Source: Streptomyces alanosinicus (GTDB taxonomy: Bacteria; Actinomycetota; Actinomycetes; Streptomycetales; Streptomycetaceae). Taken from it: a DNA stretch of 64,000 nt. A model generated the notes under the pieces. The model had not been told where the DNA came from, did no database searches, and saw only the letters and a program-made list of their open reading frames with translations. The position numbers and the translations under genes were made by a program. The DNA lies in contig NZ_BMVG01000022.1 in the NCBI RefSeq assembly GCF_014650595.1, forward strand, positions 1-64,000, read 5' to 3'. Positions within the stretch are counted from its first letter, which is position 1; every line of letters starts with the position of its first letter. Below are positions 52,375 to 61,579 of the stretch, piece by piece.

Positions 52375-52973
52375 CACCACTCGATGCCCTTCTGGCCCTT
52401 CTGCCCCACGTCCATGGGGTGCTTGACCTTGGACATGTCGGTGACGAGATCCGCGAGGTCGACCAGCTTCTCCGGCGCGTTACGGCCGGTGATCACGACA
52501 TGCTGGGTACCCGGCCGGTTCCGCAGCACGTCCACGACCTCGTCGGTGTCCACCCAGCCCCAGTGCAGGGGATACGCGAACTCGTCCAGCACGTACAGCC
52601 GGTACGTCTCGGCCGCCAGGTCCCGCTTGACCTGCTCCCAGCCCTCCCGGGCCTTCTCCTCGTTGTCCATCTGAGCGTCCCGCTGGACCCACGACCAGCC
52701 CTCGCCCATCTTGTGCCAGTCGACGCTGCCGCCCTCTCCGGAGGCGCCGAGCACCCGCAGCGCGTTCTCCTCGCCGACCTTCCACTTCGCCGACTTGACG
52801 AACTGGAACACCCCGATCGGCCACCCCTGGTTCCAGGCCCGCAGCGCGAGCCCGAACGCGGCGGTGGACTTGCCCTTGCCGATCCCGGTGTGCACGACGA
52901 CCAGCGGCCGGTTCCGTCGCTGACGGGTCGTCAGACCGTCATCGGGTACGACACTCGGCTGTCCCTGCGGCAT
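52374..52973 (-). CDS. cobO: Corrinoid adenosyltransferase
   Basis: The 199-residue CobO/BtuR-type protein has P-loop HTGIGKGKST (residues 28-37) and the blocks WNQGWPIGVFQFVKSAKW and LDEFAYPLHWGWVD. It transfers the 5'-deoxyadenosyl group of ATP to cob(I)yrinic acid diamide. ATG 52973 shares one base with the upstream TAA stop (TAATG). Confidence 0.96.
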   Translation of the reverse strand: MPQGQPSVVPDDGLTTRQRRNRPLVVVHTGIGKGKSTAAFGLALRAWNQGWPIGVFQFVKSAKWKVGEENALRVLGASGEGGSVDWHKMGEGWSWVQRDAQMDNEEKAREGWEQVKRDLAAETYRLYVLDEFAYPLHWGWVDTDEVVDVLRNRPGTQHVVITGRNAPEKLVDLADLVTDMSKVKHPMDVGQKGQKGIEW

Positions 52974-55027
52974 TACGCGGCCCTCCTCGACGTCCCCTGC
53001 ACATCCCTGACCAGCCCGGCGATCGAATCGGCGCGCAGCTCGTCCAGCGTGACGGCGCTGCCGCCCAGCTCGCCGGCCAGCTGCCCGGCGAGCCCGAGCC
53101 GCACCGGCCCCGACTCGCAGTCCACGACCACGGACGCGACCCCCTCGGCCGCGAACAGCCGCGCCGCCCGCCCGGCCAGCGCCACCGGCTCCGTCCCACC
53201 CGTCACCCGACCACCACCCCGGCCGGAGGCGCTTCGCGCCGCCCCCATGCCCGTGGCCCGCCCGTCGGTCACCACCACGACCAGCGCCCTGCGCGCCGGA
53301 TCCCGCAGCCGCTCCACCCGCAGCACCTCGTGCGCCTTGAGCAGCCCGGCCGCGAGCGGCGTACGACCGCCCGTCGGCAGCGACTCCAGCCGTACGGCGG
53401 CCGCGTCCACGGACGAGGTCGGCGGCAGCGCGACCTCCGCCCCCGCCCCCCGGAAGGTCACCAGCCCCACCTTGTCCCGACGCTGATACGCGTCCAGCAG
53501 CAGCGACAGCACGGCACCCTTCACCGCGCCCATCCGCTGCCGCGCCGCCATCGACCCGGAGGCGTCGACGACGAACAGCACGAGGTTGCCCTCGCGGCCC
53601 TCCCGGGTCGCCTGCCGCAGATCGTCCCGGCGGATCACCAGCCCCGTCCCGGACCGGCCGCGCGCCCGCTGATGCGGGGCCGCCGCCTGCACGGTCGCCG
53701 CCAGGTGCAGCTTGGTCAGCGTGCCCCGGGGCCGCCTGGCCCCGGTGGTCCGCCCGTGCTCGGTGCGCGCCCGCGACCGCCGTCCGGCTACACCCTCGCC
53801 GATCCCGGGCACGCTCAGCACCTTGGTGCGGAACGGCTCGGCGGCCCGTGCGGCCGGCTGCTCCCGCGCGCCGGACGCCTGCGGCTCCCCGTCCTCCCCG
53901 GCCTCGGGCCGCGCGGCGGTGTCGCCGCCGCCCTGCGGGCCGGAGTCGGGCTGCGGCTGACCGCCGCCCCCACCCGGTCCGTCCGGATCGGGATCCTCGT
54001 CGCCCTCGGAGTCGTCCCCGGCGAACTGCTCCAGCGTGTCGTCCAGCTTGTCCTCGTCCAGACCGGGCGCGTCGAAGGGGTTGCGGCGCCTGCGGTGCGG
54101 CAGCGCCAGCAGCGCGGCCTGGCGCACATCCTCCGCCAGCACATCCGTCCGCCCCGCCCACGCCGCCAGCGCGGTCGCCGTACGCGCCATCACGATGTCG
54201 GCGCGCATGCCGTCCACCTCGAAGGCCGCGCAGGTCGCCGCGATCTGCCGCAGCGCGCCGTCGCCCAGCCGGACCTCGGGCAGCAACTCCCGTGCCGCCA
54301 CGATCCGTTGCCGTACCCCGGCCTCCTCGGCCGCCCAGCGGGCGGCGAAGCCGGCCGGATCGTCGTCGTACGCGAGCCGCCGCCGTACGACCTCCACCCG
54401 CTGGTCGGGCTCGCGGGAGGCGGCCACCTCCACCGTGAGCCCGAACCGGTCCAGCAGCTGCGGCCGCAGCTCGCCCTCCTCGGGGTTCATGGTGCCCACG
54501 AGCAGGAAGCGCGCCGCGTGCCGCACGGAGACGCCCTCGCGCTCGACGTAGGACGCGCCCATCGCCGCCGCGTCCAGCAGCAGGTCGACCAGGTGGTCGT
54601 GGAGGAGGTTGACCTCGTCGACGTAGAGGATGCCCCGGTGCGCGTCGGCCAGCAGGCCCGGCTCGAACGCCTTCACACCCTCGGCGAGCGCCCGCTCGAT
54701 GTCGAGCGCGCCGACCAGCCGGTCCTCGGAGGCGCCGACGGGCAGTTCCACCATCCGCGCGGGACGCGCCGCACCGGCGCCCGGCTCGTGCGGGCCGTCC
54801 GGGCACGAGGGATCCGGGCCCGCCGGGTCACAGGAGAACCGGCAGCCGGGTACGACCGCCACCTCGGGAAGCAGCGCCGAAAGGGCCCGTACGGCCGTCG
54901 ACTTGGCCGTGCCCTTCTCGCCGCGCACCAGCACACCGCCGACCGCCGGGCTGACCGCGTTCAGCAGCAGCGCGAGCCGCAGGTCGTCCTGACCGACAAC
55001 GGCCGTGAAAGGAAAGGGAGTTGTCAC
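52973..55027 (-). CDS. Putative cobaltochelatase subunit (ChlI/ChlD-type AAA+ and VWA protein)
   Basis: The 684-residue protein combines an AAA+ ATPase (Walker A GEKGTAKST near residues 36-44; Walker B-region GILYVDEVNLL), an acidic Pro/Gly-rich linker (about 340-430) and a C-terminal VWA domain with MIDAS DASGS. It resembles the magnesium-chelatase I and D subunits fused. It probably powers cobalt insertion with CobN in place of CobS and CobT. GTG 55027 overlaps the cobN stop (GTGA). Confidence 0.92.
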   Translation of the reverse strand: MTTPFPFTAVVGQDDLRLALLLNAVSPAVGGVLVRGEKGTAKSTAVRALSALLPEVAVVPGCRFSCDPAGPDPSCPDGPHEPGAGAARPARMVELPVGASEDRLVGALDIERALAEGVKAFEPGLLADAHRGILYVDEVNLLHDHLVDLLLDAAAMGASYVEREGVSVRHAARFLLVGTMNPEEGELRPQLLDRFGLTVEVAASREPDQRVEVVRRRLAYDDDPAGFAARWAAEEAGVRQRIVAARELLPEVRLGDGALRQIAATCAAFEVDGMRADIVMARTATALAAWAGRTDVLAEDVRQAALLALPHRRRRNPFDAPGLDEDKLDDTLEQFAGDDSEGDEDPDPDGPGGGGGQPQPDSGPQGGGDTAARPEAGEDGEPQASGAREQPAARAAEPFRTKVLSVPGIGEGVAGRRSRARTEHGRTTGARRPRGTLTKLHLAATVQAAAPHQRARGRSGTGLVIRRDDLRQATREGREGNLVLFVVDASGSMAARQRMGAVKGAVLSLLLDAYQRRDKVGLVTFRGAGAEVALPPTSSVDAAAVRLESLPTGGRTPLAAGLLKAHEVLRVERLRDPARRALVVVVTDGRATGMGAARSASGRGGGRVTGGTEPVALAGRAARLFAAEGVASVVVDCESGPVRLGLAGQLAGELGGSAVTLDELRADSIAGLVRDVQGTSRRAA

Positions 55028-58000
55028 TGGTCGTCGCCCTCCAAGTCGCCCTCGAGCTCGAGGTAGGTGGCGCGCAGCCGCTCCAGCGTGTCCGCGTCCG
55101 GCTCGGCCCACAGGCCCCGGTCCGCCGCCTCCAGCAGGCGCTCGGTGATGCCGCGCAGCGCCCACGGGTTGGACTGCTTCATGAAGTCCCGGTTCTCCGG
55201 GTCGAAGACGTACTCGGCGCTGAGCTTCTCGTACATCCAGTCGTCGACCACGCCCGCCGTCGCGTCGTAGCCGAACAGATAGTCCACGGTCGCCGCCATC
55301 TCGAAGGCGCCCTTGTAGCCGTGCCGGCGCATGGCCGCCATCCAGCGCGGGTTGACCACCCGGGCCCGGAAGACGCGGTGCGTCTCCTCGCCCAGGGTCC
55401 GCGTCCGCACCTGGTCCGGGACGGCCGAATCACCCACGTACGCCTCGGGGTTGGCGCCGGTCAGATGCCGGACCATGGCGACCATGCCGCCGTGGTACTG
55501 GAAGTAGTCGTCCGCGTCGACCAGGTCGTGCTCGCGGGTGTCGACGTTCTTCGCCGCCACCGCGATCCGCTTGAACGCCGTCTCCATGTCCCCGCGCGCC
55601 GCCCGCCCGTCGAGCCCGCGCCCGTAGGCGTAGCCGCCCCAGACGGCGTACACCTCGGCGAGGTCGGCGTCGGAGCGCCAGTTGCGGGCGTCGATCAGCG
55701 GCAGCAGACCGGCGCCGTACGCGCCGGGCTTCGAGCCGAAGACACGGGCCGTCGCGCGCCGCCGGTCACCGTGCTCGGCGGTGTCCTCGTCGGCGTGGGC
55801 CTTGACGAAGTTGCTCCCGGCGGGCTCGTCCAGCTCGGCCACGGCCCGTACGGCGTCGTCGATCAGGCCCACGACGTGCGGGAACGCGTCCCGGAAGAAC
55901 CCGGAGATGCGGACCGTGACATCGATGCGCGGCCGGCCCAGCTCCGTCAGGGGCACGATCTCGAAGCCCGTCACCCGGCGCGAGGCGTCGTCCCACACCG
56001 GTCGGCAGCCCAGCAGCGCCAGGATCTCGGCGATGTCGTCGCCCTGGGTGCGCATCGCGGACGTGCCCCAGACCGTCAGACCGACGGACTTCGGGTACTC
56101 GCCGGTGTCCTGGAGATAGCGGTCCACCAGCGAGTCCGCCAGCGACTGTCCGACCTCCCAGCTCAGCCTGGACGGAATCGCCTTGGGGTCGACCGAGTAG
56201 AAGTTACGGCCGGTCGGCAGGACGTTCACCAGGCCCCGGGTCGGCGAGCCCGACGGACCCGCCGGGACGTAACCGCCGTCCAGGGCCCGCAGAATGTGCC
56301 CGATCTCGTCGGTGGTGCGCGCGAGCCGCGGTACGACCTCGTCGCATGCGAACTCCAGTACGGCGACGCCCTCGGGGAGTTCGGTACCGAGCACGCCCCG
56401 CAGGACGGCGGGGACGATCGCACGGTCCCACTCCCGCGCCTCCAGCCCTTCCGCGATCCGCCGGCACAGCTGCTCCAGCAGGTCGATCGCGTCGGCGGCC
56501 GTCCGCGACGGGCCCTCCACCAGGTCCGTCAGCTCCACCGGCACCTTCACCGGCGCGCCCGGCTCGGCCAGCAGCTCCTTCTCGGTCAGTCCGAAATGAG
56601 CGGCCAGCGCGGCCCGCAGCCCCGGCAGGGCGTTGGCCTGCCCGCCCCACACCTGGGACGCCCGCAGCACCGCCAGCACCAGGTTCACGCGCGGCTCGCC
56701 GACCGGGCCGCCGCCCAGGATGTGCAGTCCGTCGCGGATCTGGACGTCCTTGATCTCGCACAGATAGCCGTCGATGTGCATGACGAACTCGTCGAAGTCG
56801 TCCTCGTCCGGCTGCTCGTCCACATGCAGGTCGTGGTGGAGCTCGGCCGCCTTCACCAGCGTCCAGATCTGGGCCCGGACGGCCGGGGCCTTCGTCGGGT
56901 CCAGGTCGGAGACGAGCGCGTACTCGTCCAGCAGCTGTTCCAGCTTGGCCAGGTCGCCGTAGGTGTCGGCGCGGGCCATCGGCGGCACCAGATGGTCGAC
57001 GACCGTGGCATGCCCGCGCCGCTTGGCCTGGGTGCCCTCACCCGGGTCGTTGACGATGAACGGGTAGATGAGGGGGAGATCGCCGAGGACGGCGTCCGGG
57101 GCACAACCGGCGCTCAGCCCCAGCCCCTTGCCCGGCAGCCACTCCATCGTGCCGTGCTTGCCCATGTGCACGATCGCGTCCGCGCCGAAGCTGTTCTCCA
57201 GCCAGCGGTAGGCGGCCATGTAGTGGTGCGAGGGCGGCATGTCCGGGTCGTGGTAGATCGCGATCGGGTTCTCGCCGAAGCCGCGCGGTGGCTGGATCAT
57301 CACGACGACGTTCCCGAACTGCAGCGACGCCAGCACGATGTCCTCGCCGTCGACGTACAGGCTGCCCGGCGGCTCGCCCCACGCCTCCACCATGGCGTCC
57401 TTGAGGTCCGGATCCAGCTTCTCGAACCACGCCCGGTAGTCCGCCAGCGGCACCCGCGCGGGCGCGGCGGCCAGCTGCTCCTCGGTGAGCCACTCGACGT
57501 CATGGCCGCCGGCCGCGATCAGCCGGTGGATCAACTCGTCGCCGCCGGCGGGGTATTCGGTGACTCCGTAGCCCGCGTCCCGGAGCGCGTCGAGCACCCG
57601 TACCGCCGACGCCGGTGTGTCCAGGCCGACCGCGTTGCCGACCCGGGAGTGCTTGGTCGGGTACGCGGTGAAGACCAGCGCGACCTTCTTCTCCGCGTTC
57701 CGCTTGTGCTTCAGCTGAGCGTGGCGCAGGGCGATTCCGGCCACCCGCCCGGCCCGCTCCGGGTCGGCCACGTACACCGGGACCTCGTCGGGGCCCTGCT
57801 CCTTGAAGGAGAACGGCACGGTGATCAGCCGGCCGTCGAACTCCGGGATGGCGACCTGCATGGCCGCGTCCATGGGGGAGAGGGCGGCGTCCGACTCGTC
57901 CCAGGTCTTCTTCGACGAGGTGAGGCACAGGCCCTGCAGCACCGGGATGTCCAGGTCGGCGAGGGCGCCGATGTCCCAGGACTCCTCGTCGCCGCCCGCC

Positions 58001-58677
58001 GAGGCCTGCGAGGCGTGGGTGCCGCCCGCCGCGAGCACGGTCGCGACCAGTGCGTCGGCGGTGCCCAGCAGTTCGTACAGCCCGGCGTCCGCGCCACGCA
58101 GCGAACCGCAGTACACGGGAAGGGCGTTGCCACCCTTCGCCTCGATCGCCTCGCACAGGGTGTCCACGAAGGCGGTGTTGCCGCTCAGTTCATGGGCCCG
58201 GTAGAAGAGCACGCCCACGGTCGGCCGGCCCGCCACGCGCGCCCGGTCGCCGTGGATGCCGTACTCCGGCATCTTGCGCGGCTCCTCGAAGCCCTCACCG
58301 GTCAGCAGCACGGTGTCGGACAGGAACCGGGACAGCTCCAGCAGGTTCTCCGGGCCGCCCTCGACCAGGTACTTCAGGGCCTCGGCCACCACACCGGCCG
58401 GCACCGACGACTCGGCCATCAGCTCCGCGTCCGGCACGGCCTCGCCGCCCAGCAGCACGGCGGGGATCCCGGCCGCCTTCAGCGCGGCCAGCCCCTCCTC
58501 CCAGGCGCGCTTGCCGCCCAGCAGCCGTACGACGGCGAGGTCGGCGCCGTCGAGCAGCCCCGGCAGCTCCGCGGCGACGTCCACGCGGGTCGGGTTGCCG
58601 ATGCGGTAGTCCGCGCCGGAGGCACGGGCCGCCAGCAGATCCGTGTCGGCGGTCGACAACAACAACACTGTCCTCAT
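55024..58677 (-). CDS. cobN: Cobaltochelatase large subunit CobN
   Basis: The 1217-residue ChlH/CobN-family protein inserts cobalt into hydrogenobyrinic acid a,c-diamide with the AAA+/VWA partner next to it. Conserved blocks are VALVFTAYPTKHSRVGNAVG, HHYMAAYRWLENSFGADAI, HMGKHGTMEWLPGKGLG and NLVLAVLRASQVWG. Length is normal for CobN. The ATG at 58677 overlaps the cobQ stop (ATGA). Presence of CobN marks the late (aerobic-type) cobalt insertion route. Confidence 0.97.
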   Translation of the reverse strand: MRTVLLLSTADTDLLAARASGADYRIGNPTRVDVAAELPGLLDGADLAVVRLLGGKRAWEEGLAALKAAGIPAVLLGGEAVPDAELMAESSVPAGVVAEALKYLVEGGPENLLELSRFLSDTVLLTGEGFEEPRKMPEYGIHGDRARVAGRPTVGVLFYRAHELSGNTAFVDTLCEAIEAKGGNALPVYCGSLRGADAGLYELLGTADALVATVLAAGGTHASQASAGGDEESWDIGALADLDIPVLQGLCLTSSKKTWDESDAALSPMDAAMQVAIPEFDGRLITVPFSFKEQGPDEVPVYVADPERAGRVAGIALRHAQLKHKRNAEKKVALVFTAYPTKHSRVGNAVGLDTPASAVRVLDALRDAGYGVTEYPAGGDELIHRLIAAGGHDVEWLTEEQLAAAPARVPLADYRAWFEKLDPDLKDAMVEAWGEPPGSLYVDGEDIVLASLQFGNVVVMIQPPRGFGENPIAIYHDPDMPPSHHYMAAYRWLENSFGADAIVHMGKHGTMEWLPGKGLGLSAGCAPDAVLGDLPLIYPFIVNDPGEGTQAKRRGHATVVDHLVPPMARADTYGDLAKLEQLLDEYALVSDLDPTKAPAVRAQIWTLVKAAELHHDLHVDEQPDEDDFDEFVMHIDGYLCEIKDVQIRDGLHILGGGPVGEPRVNLVLAVLRASQVWGGQANALPGLRAALAAHFGLTEKELLAEPGAPVKVPVELTDLVEGPSRTAADAIDLLEQLCRRIAEGLEAREWDRAIVPAVLRGVLGTELPEGVAVLEFACDEVVPRLARTTDEIGHILRALDGGYVPAGPSGSPTRGLVNVLPTGRNFYSVDPKAIPSRLSWEVGQSLADSLVDRYLQDTGEYPKSVGLTVWGTSAMRTQGDDIAEILALLGCRPVWDDASRRVTGFEIVPLTELGRPRIDVTVRISGFFRDAFPHVVGLIDDAVRAVAELDEPAGSNFVKAHADEDTAEHGDRRRATARVFGSKPGAYGAGLLPLIDARNWRSDADLAEVYAVWGGYAYGRGLDGRAARGDMETAFKRIAVAAKNVDTREHDLVDADDYFQYHGGMVAMVRHLTGANPEAYVGDSAVPDQVRTRTLGEETHRVFRARVVNPRWMAAMRRHGYKGAFEMAATVDYLFGYDATAGVVDDWMYEKLSAEYVFDPENRDFMKQSNPWALRGITERLLEAADRGLWAEPDADTLERLRATYLELEGDLEGDDQ

Positions 58678-60218
58678 GCAGGCGCTCCCGGTGGAATGAA
58701 AGGCAGTCCTTGCGGCGCGCCCGACTCGATGAGCCGCCACAGCGCGTCCGTGTCCGCGTGCTGTTCGATCAGATCGCCGAGCCGGTCGAGCTGCTGCTCG
58801 CGCAGCGCGGCGAAGGAGGTGTCCGGCGCGGGCACGAAGCGGCGGCCCGCGGCGGCGGCCACCTCGCGCAAGAAGGCCCGCCGGAAGCCGTCCGACTCCA
58901 GTGAGCCGTGCCAGTGCGTGCCCCAGGTGTGGCCGACCCGGCAGCCGTCCAGGAAGGCTTCTCCGCCGGTCACTTCGGCGACCCCGTGGTGGATCTCGTA
59001 TCCCTCGACCCGCTCGCCCAGGGCCTCGCCGGCCGGCCGGGTCAGGGTCTTCTCGCGGGCGAACCGCACCCGTACGGGCAGCACTCCGAGCCCGGCGACC
59101 TCGCCGGCCCGCGACTCGACCTCGTCCTCGATGTACTCGCCGAGGATCTGGAAGCCGCCGCAGATGCCGAGGATCGGGCGTCCTTCGGCGGCCCTTGTGA
59201 CGAGCGCGTCCGCGAGCCCACGCTCGCGCAGCCACTCCAGCGCGCGCACCGTGCCCCGCGTGCCCGGGATCACCACGAGGTCCGCGTCCGCCAGTTCCTC
59301 CGGGCGGTCCATGAACCGCACCACGACCCCCGGTTCGGCGGCCAGCGCGTCCACGTCCGTGAAGTTGGACATCAGCGGGATCGCGCACACGGCGACGCGC
59401 AGCACGTCCTCGCCGACCGGGGGAGTCACCGCGGACTCCCGGACGGTGCCGCGCAGCGAGACCCTCCCCCACGCTCGGCTTCGCTCGCGCGGGGGGACCC
59501 CCATCCCGTCCTCCTCGTCGATGCCGAGCCCGTGCCGGAACGGCAGTACGCCATAGGTGTGCCGCCCGGTGAGGCCGTGGAGCATGTCGAGACCGGGCTC
59601 CAGCAGGCTGACATCGCCGCGGAACTTGTTCACCAGGAAGCCCGCGATCAGCTCCTGATCCTCGGGCGAGAGCAGGGCGACGGTGCCGAAGAAGGAGGCG
59701 AAGACGCCGCCGCGGTCGATGTCGCCGACGACGAGCACGGGCAGCCGCGCGTTCCGCGCGATCCCCATGTTCACGATGTCCGTGCGGCGCAGATTGATCT
59801 CCGCCGGCGAACCCGCCCCCTCACAGATCACCGCGTCATACGTGCCCCGCAACTCGGCCAGACAGTCCAGCACCGTGCCGAGCAGCCGCTGCTGCCGTCC
59901 GCCGTGATAGCCGCGGGCGCTCAGCTCGCCCACCGGCTTGCCCAGCAGCACGACCTGGCTGCTCTGTTCGCCGCCCGGCTTGAGCAGCACCGGGTTCATC
60001 AGCGCGGTCGGCTCGATCCGGCAGGCCTGGGCCTGCATGGCCTGCGCCCGCCCGATCTCCGCGCCCTCGCGGGTCACGAAGGAGTTGAGCGACATGTTCT
60101 GCGCCTTGAACGGCGCGACCTTCACGCCCTGACGGACCAGCCATCGGCAGATCCCGGCCGTCACGACGCTCTTGCCGGCGTCCGAGGTGGTGCCGGCGAC
60201 GAGGAGTCCCCCGTTCAC
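58674..60218 (-). CDS. cobQ: Adenosylcobyric acid synthase
   Basis: The 514-residue glutamine amidotransferase has LLVAGTTSDAGKSVVTAG at its N-terminus, APFKAQNMSLNSFVT and glutaminase C353 (ILGICGGFQILGEYI). It amidates the b, d, e and g side chains. A short insert at residues about 239-255 (VPPRERSRAWGRV) is encoded by a dispersed palindrome. GTG 60218 overlaps the cbiB stop (GTGA). Confidence 0.95.
   Translation of the reverse strand: MNGGLLVAGTTSDAGKSVVTAGICRWLVRQGVKVAPFKAQNMSLNSFVTREGAEIGRAQAMQAQACRIEPTALMNPVLLKPGGEQSSQVVLLGKPVGELSARGYHGGRQQRLLGTVLDCLAELRGTYDAVICEGAGSPAEINLRRTDIVNMGIARNARLPVLVVGDIDRGGVFASFFGTVALLSPEDQELIAGFLVNKFRGDVSLLEPGLDMLHGLTGRHTYGVLPFRHGLGIDEEDGMGVPPRERSRAWGRVSLRGTVRESAVTPPVGEDVLRVAVCAIPLMSNFTDVDALAAEPGVVVRFMDRPEELADADLVVIPGTRGTVRALEWLRERGLADALVTRAAEGRPILGICGGFQILGEYIEDEVESRAGEVAGLGVLPVRVRFAREKTLTRPAGEALGERVEGYEIHHGVAEVTGGEAFLDGCRVGHTWGTHWHGSLESDGFRRAFLREVAAAAGRRFVPAPDTSFAALREQQLDRLGDLIEQHADTDALWRLIESGAPQGLPFIPPGAPA
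59464..59503. repeat. Dispersed Streptomyces palindrome inside cobQ
   Basis: TCCCCCACGC opposite GCGCGGGGGGA, with a CTCGGCTTCGCTC loop, then CCCCAT, is a repeat I recognise from many Streptomyces genomes, usually between genes. Here it is in frame in cobQ. The MITE at 13.9 kb contains the same CTCCCCCAG...GGGGGGACCCCCAG blocks. Confidence 0.8.
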
Positions 60219-61195
60219 TTCCCACGTCCCTTCAGGCTCTTGACGCTCTTGACGCTCTTGACGCTCGTGACCAGAAGGCGCGCGGCGACCGTGGTGCCGA
60301 GCGCGAGCAGGCCGACGCGGCGGGAGAGCCGTACGGCCCGGTCGATGTCGGTGGCCCGTACGGCCCGGCCGGTGTCCCCGCCGAGGACGGGCCGGTGCTC
60401 GACCCGGCCGCCGTAGGAGAGCGTGCCGCCGAGGCGGACGCCGAGGGCGCCCGCGAACGACGCCTCGACGGGGCCCGCGTTGGGGCTCGGGTGCCGGTGG
60501 GCGTCGGCCTTCCAGGCGCGCAGGGCGCCGCGCGGGTCGGGTCCGGCCGCGGCGGCGAGTACGGCGGTCAACCGGGCCCCCGGCCAGCCGGCCAGGTCGT
60601 CGAGGCGGGCGGAGGCCCAGCCGTAGCGCCGGTAGCGGGGGGACTTGTGACCCACCATCGCGTCCAGCGTGTTGACCGCCCGGAAGCCGAGCAGCCCCGG
60701 CACCCCGGCGACCGCGCCCCACACCAGCGCGCCCACCACGGCATCGGAGGTGTTCTCGGCGACCGACTCGACCACGGCCCGCGCGATCCCGTCGGCGTCC
60801 AGCGCCTGCGGGTCCCGGCCGCACAGATGCGGCAGCCGTGCCCGCGCCGCCTCGACGTCCCCGCGCTCCAGGGCGGCGCCGATGGCGCGGGCCTCGCGCG
60901 CGAGCGAAGTGCCGCCGACGACCGCCCAGGTGGCGGCGGCGGTCAGCGCGACGGAAGCGGCGGGGCAGGGGCGTACGGCGCGTGCGGCGACCGTGCCGAG
61001 TGCGACGGCGCCGCCGGCGCACACCACGGTGTGCAGGGTGCCCCAGCCACGGTGGTCGTGCCACAACGCGCCGTCCACGGCAGCGGCCGCACGCCCGAAC
61101 ACGGCGACCGGATGCCCGCGACGCGGGTCGCCGAGGAACAGATCACCGAGAAGGCCGGCGGCGGCACCGTACGCGTAACTGCGATCGGCACCCAT
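60215..61195 (-). CDS. cbiB: Adenosylcobinamide-phosphate synthase
   Basis: The 326-residue CbiB/CobD integral membrane protein has GLLGDLFLGDPRRGHPVAVFG, CGRDPQALDADGIARAVVES (the family motif with ENTSDAVVGALVWG) and HPSPNAGPVEASFAGALGV. It joins the aminopropanol arm to adenosylcobyric acid. It is the first gene of the block behind the cobalamin riboswitch. Its C-terminus has repeated SVK (VTSVKSVKSVKSLKG), encoded by 9-bp repeats. Confidence 0.95.
   Translation of the reverse strand: MGADRSYAYGAAAGLLGDLFLGDPRRGHPVAVFGRAAAAVDGALWHDHRGWGTLHTVVCAGGAVALGTVAARAVRPCPAASVALTAAATWAVVGGTSLAREARAIGAALERGDVEAARARLPHLCGRDPQALDADGIARAVVESVAENTSDAVVGALVWGAVAGVPGLLGFRAVNTLDAMVGHKSPRYRRYGWASARLDDLAGWPGARLTAVLAAAAGPDPRGALRAWKADAHRHPSPNAGPVEASFAGALGVRLGGTLSYGGRVEHRPVLGGDTGRAVRATDIDRAVRLSRRVGLLALGTTVAARLLVTSVKSVKSVKSLKGRGK
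60236..60271. repeat. 9-bp repeats at the cbiB 3' end
   Basis: GCTCTTGAC at 60236-60244, 60245-60253 and 60254-60262, followed by GCTCGTGAC at 60263-60271, encode Ser-Val-Lys repeats on the minus strand. Confidence 0.95.
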
Positions 61196-61295
61196 GGGCT
61201 CAGCCGGTCGTGGGCACAGGGGCGGGCCTGGGATGGGTCCTTCGGCAGCCGGGCATGGCGATCGGTGTCCTCACTCAGGGTGTCCGCGCCCTGGT

Positions 61296-61440
61296 TCGAC
61301 GAGACGCGGCGGCGAGAGTTCCTGGCTCCCGGGGGTTCTTCCCCGGTGACAGTGGCGGGACCGCGCCGGATTCGCACCGGCTTCCTCTGCTGCCGCCGTA
61401 CATGGCGGGGGCAGTCCACCACGCGCCCGGAACGGCCGTC
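61296..61440 (-). promoter_or_regulatory. Cobalamin (adenosylcobalamin) riboswitch upstream of cbiB
   Basis: Read on the minus strand, the leader contains GAGGAAGCCGGTGCGAATCC, GCGGTCCCGCCACTGTCACC and GAGCCAGGAACTC in order (core 61387-61316). GCCACTG at 61356-61350 is the B12 box, and CCGGTGCGAATCCGG plus the closing GAGCCAGGAAC match the conserved aptamer core. It lies about 100 nt before the cbiB start, so cobalamin binding should lower expression of the cbiB block. The aptamer ends are approximate. Confidence 0.95.
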
Positions 61441-61515
61441 AACTTGCCGTTGACCTGCGGGGGGAGAGTGTGCCGATCCCCACATCGCGGGGTGTCCGCG
61501 GCCCGCGGGCACGGC

Positions 61516-61553
61516 AAAGGCTCCCCTCCGCGGGCTTGCGGAGAGGAGCCTTT
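61516..61553. terminator. Bidirectional terminator before the riboswitch
   Basis: AAAGGCTCCCCTCCGC (61516-61531) pairs with GCGGAGAGGAGCCTTT (61538-61553) around a 6-nt loop. It ends the minus-strand gene at 61580, and the riboswitch leader starts beyond it. The remaining parts of the 384-bp gap show no gene. Confidence 0.92.
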
Positions 61554-61579
61554 CGCGGTGCTCGGCGCGTGGCGGTCCG

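Noticed and set aside
55021..59556. Very long open frame on the plus strand opposite cobN
   Set aside because: It is the antisense of a conserved chelatase gene. High GC codon bias keeps antisense frames open, and its translation shows no domains.
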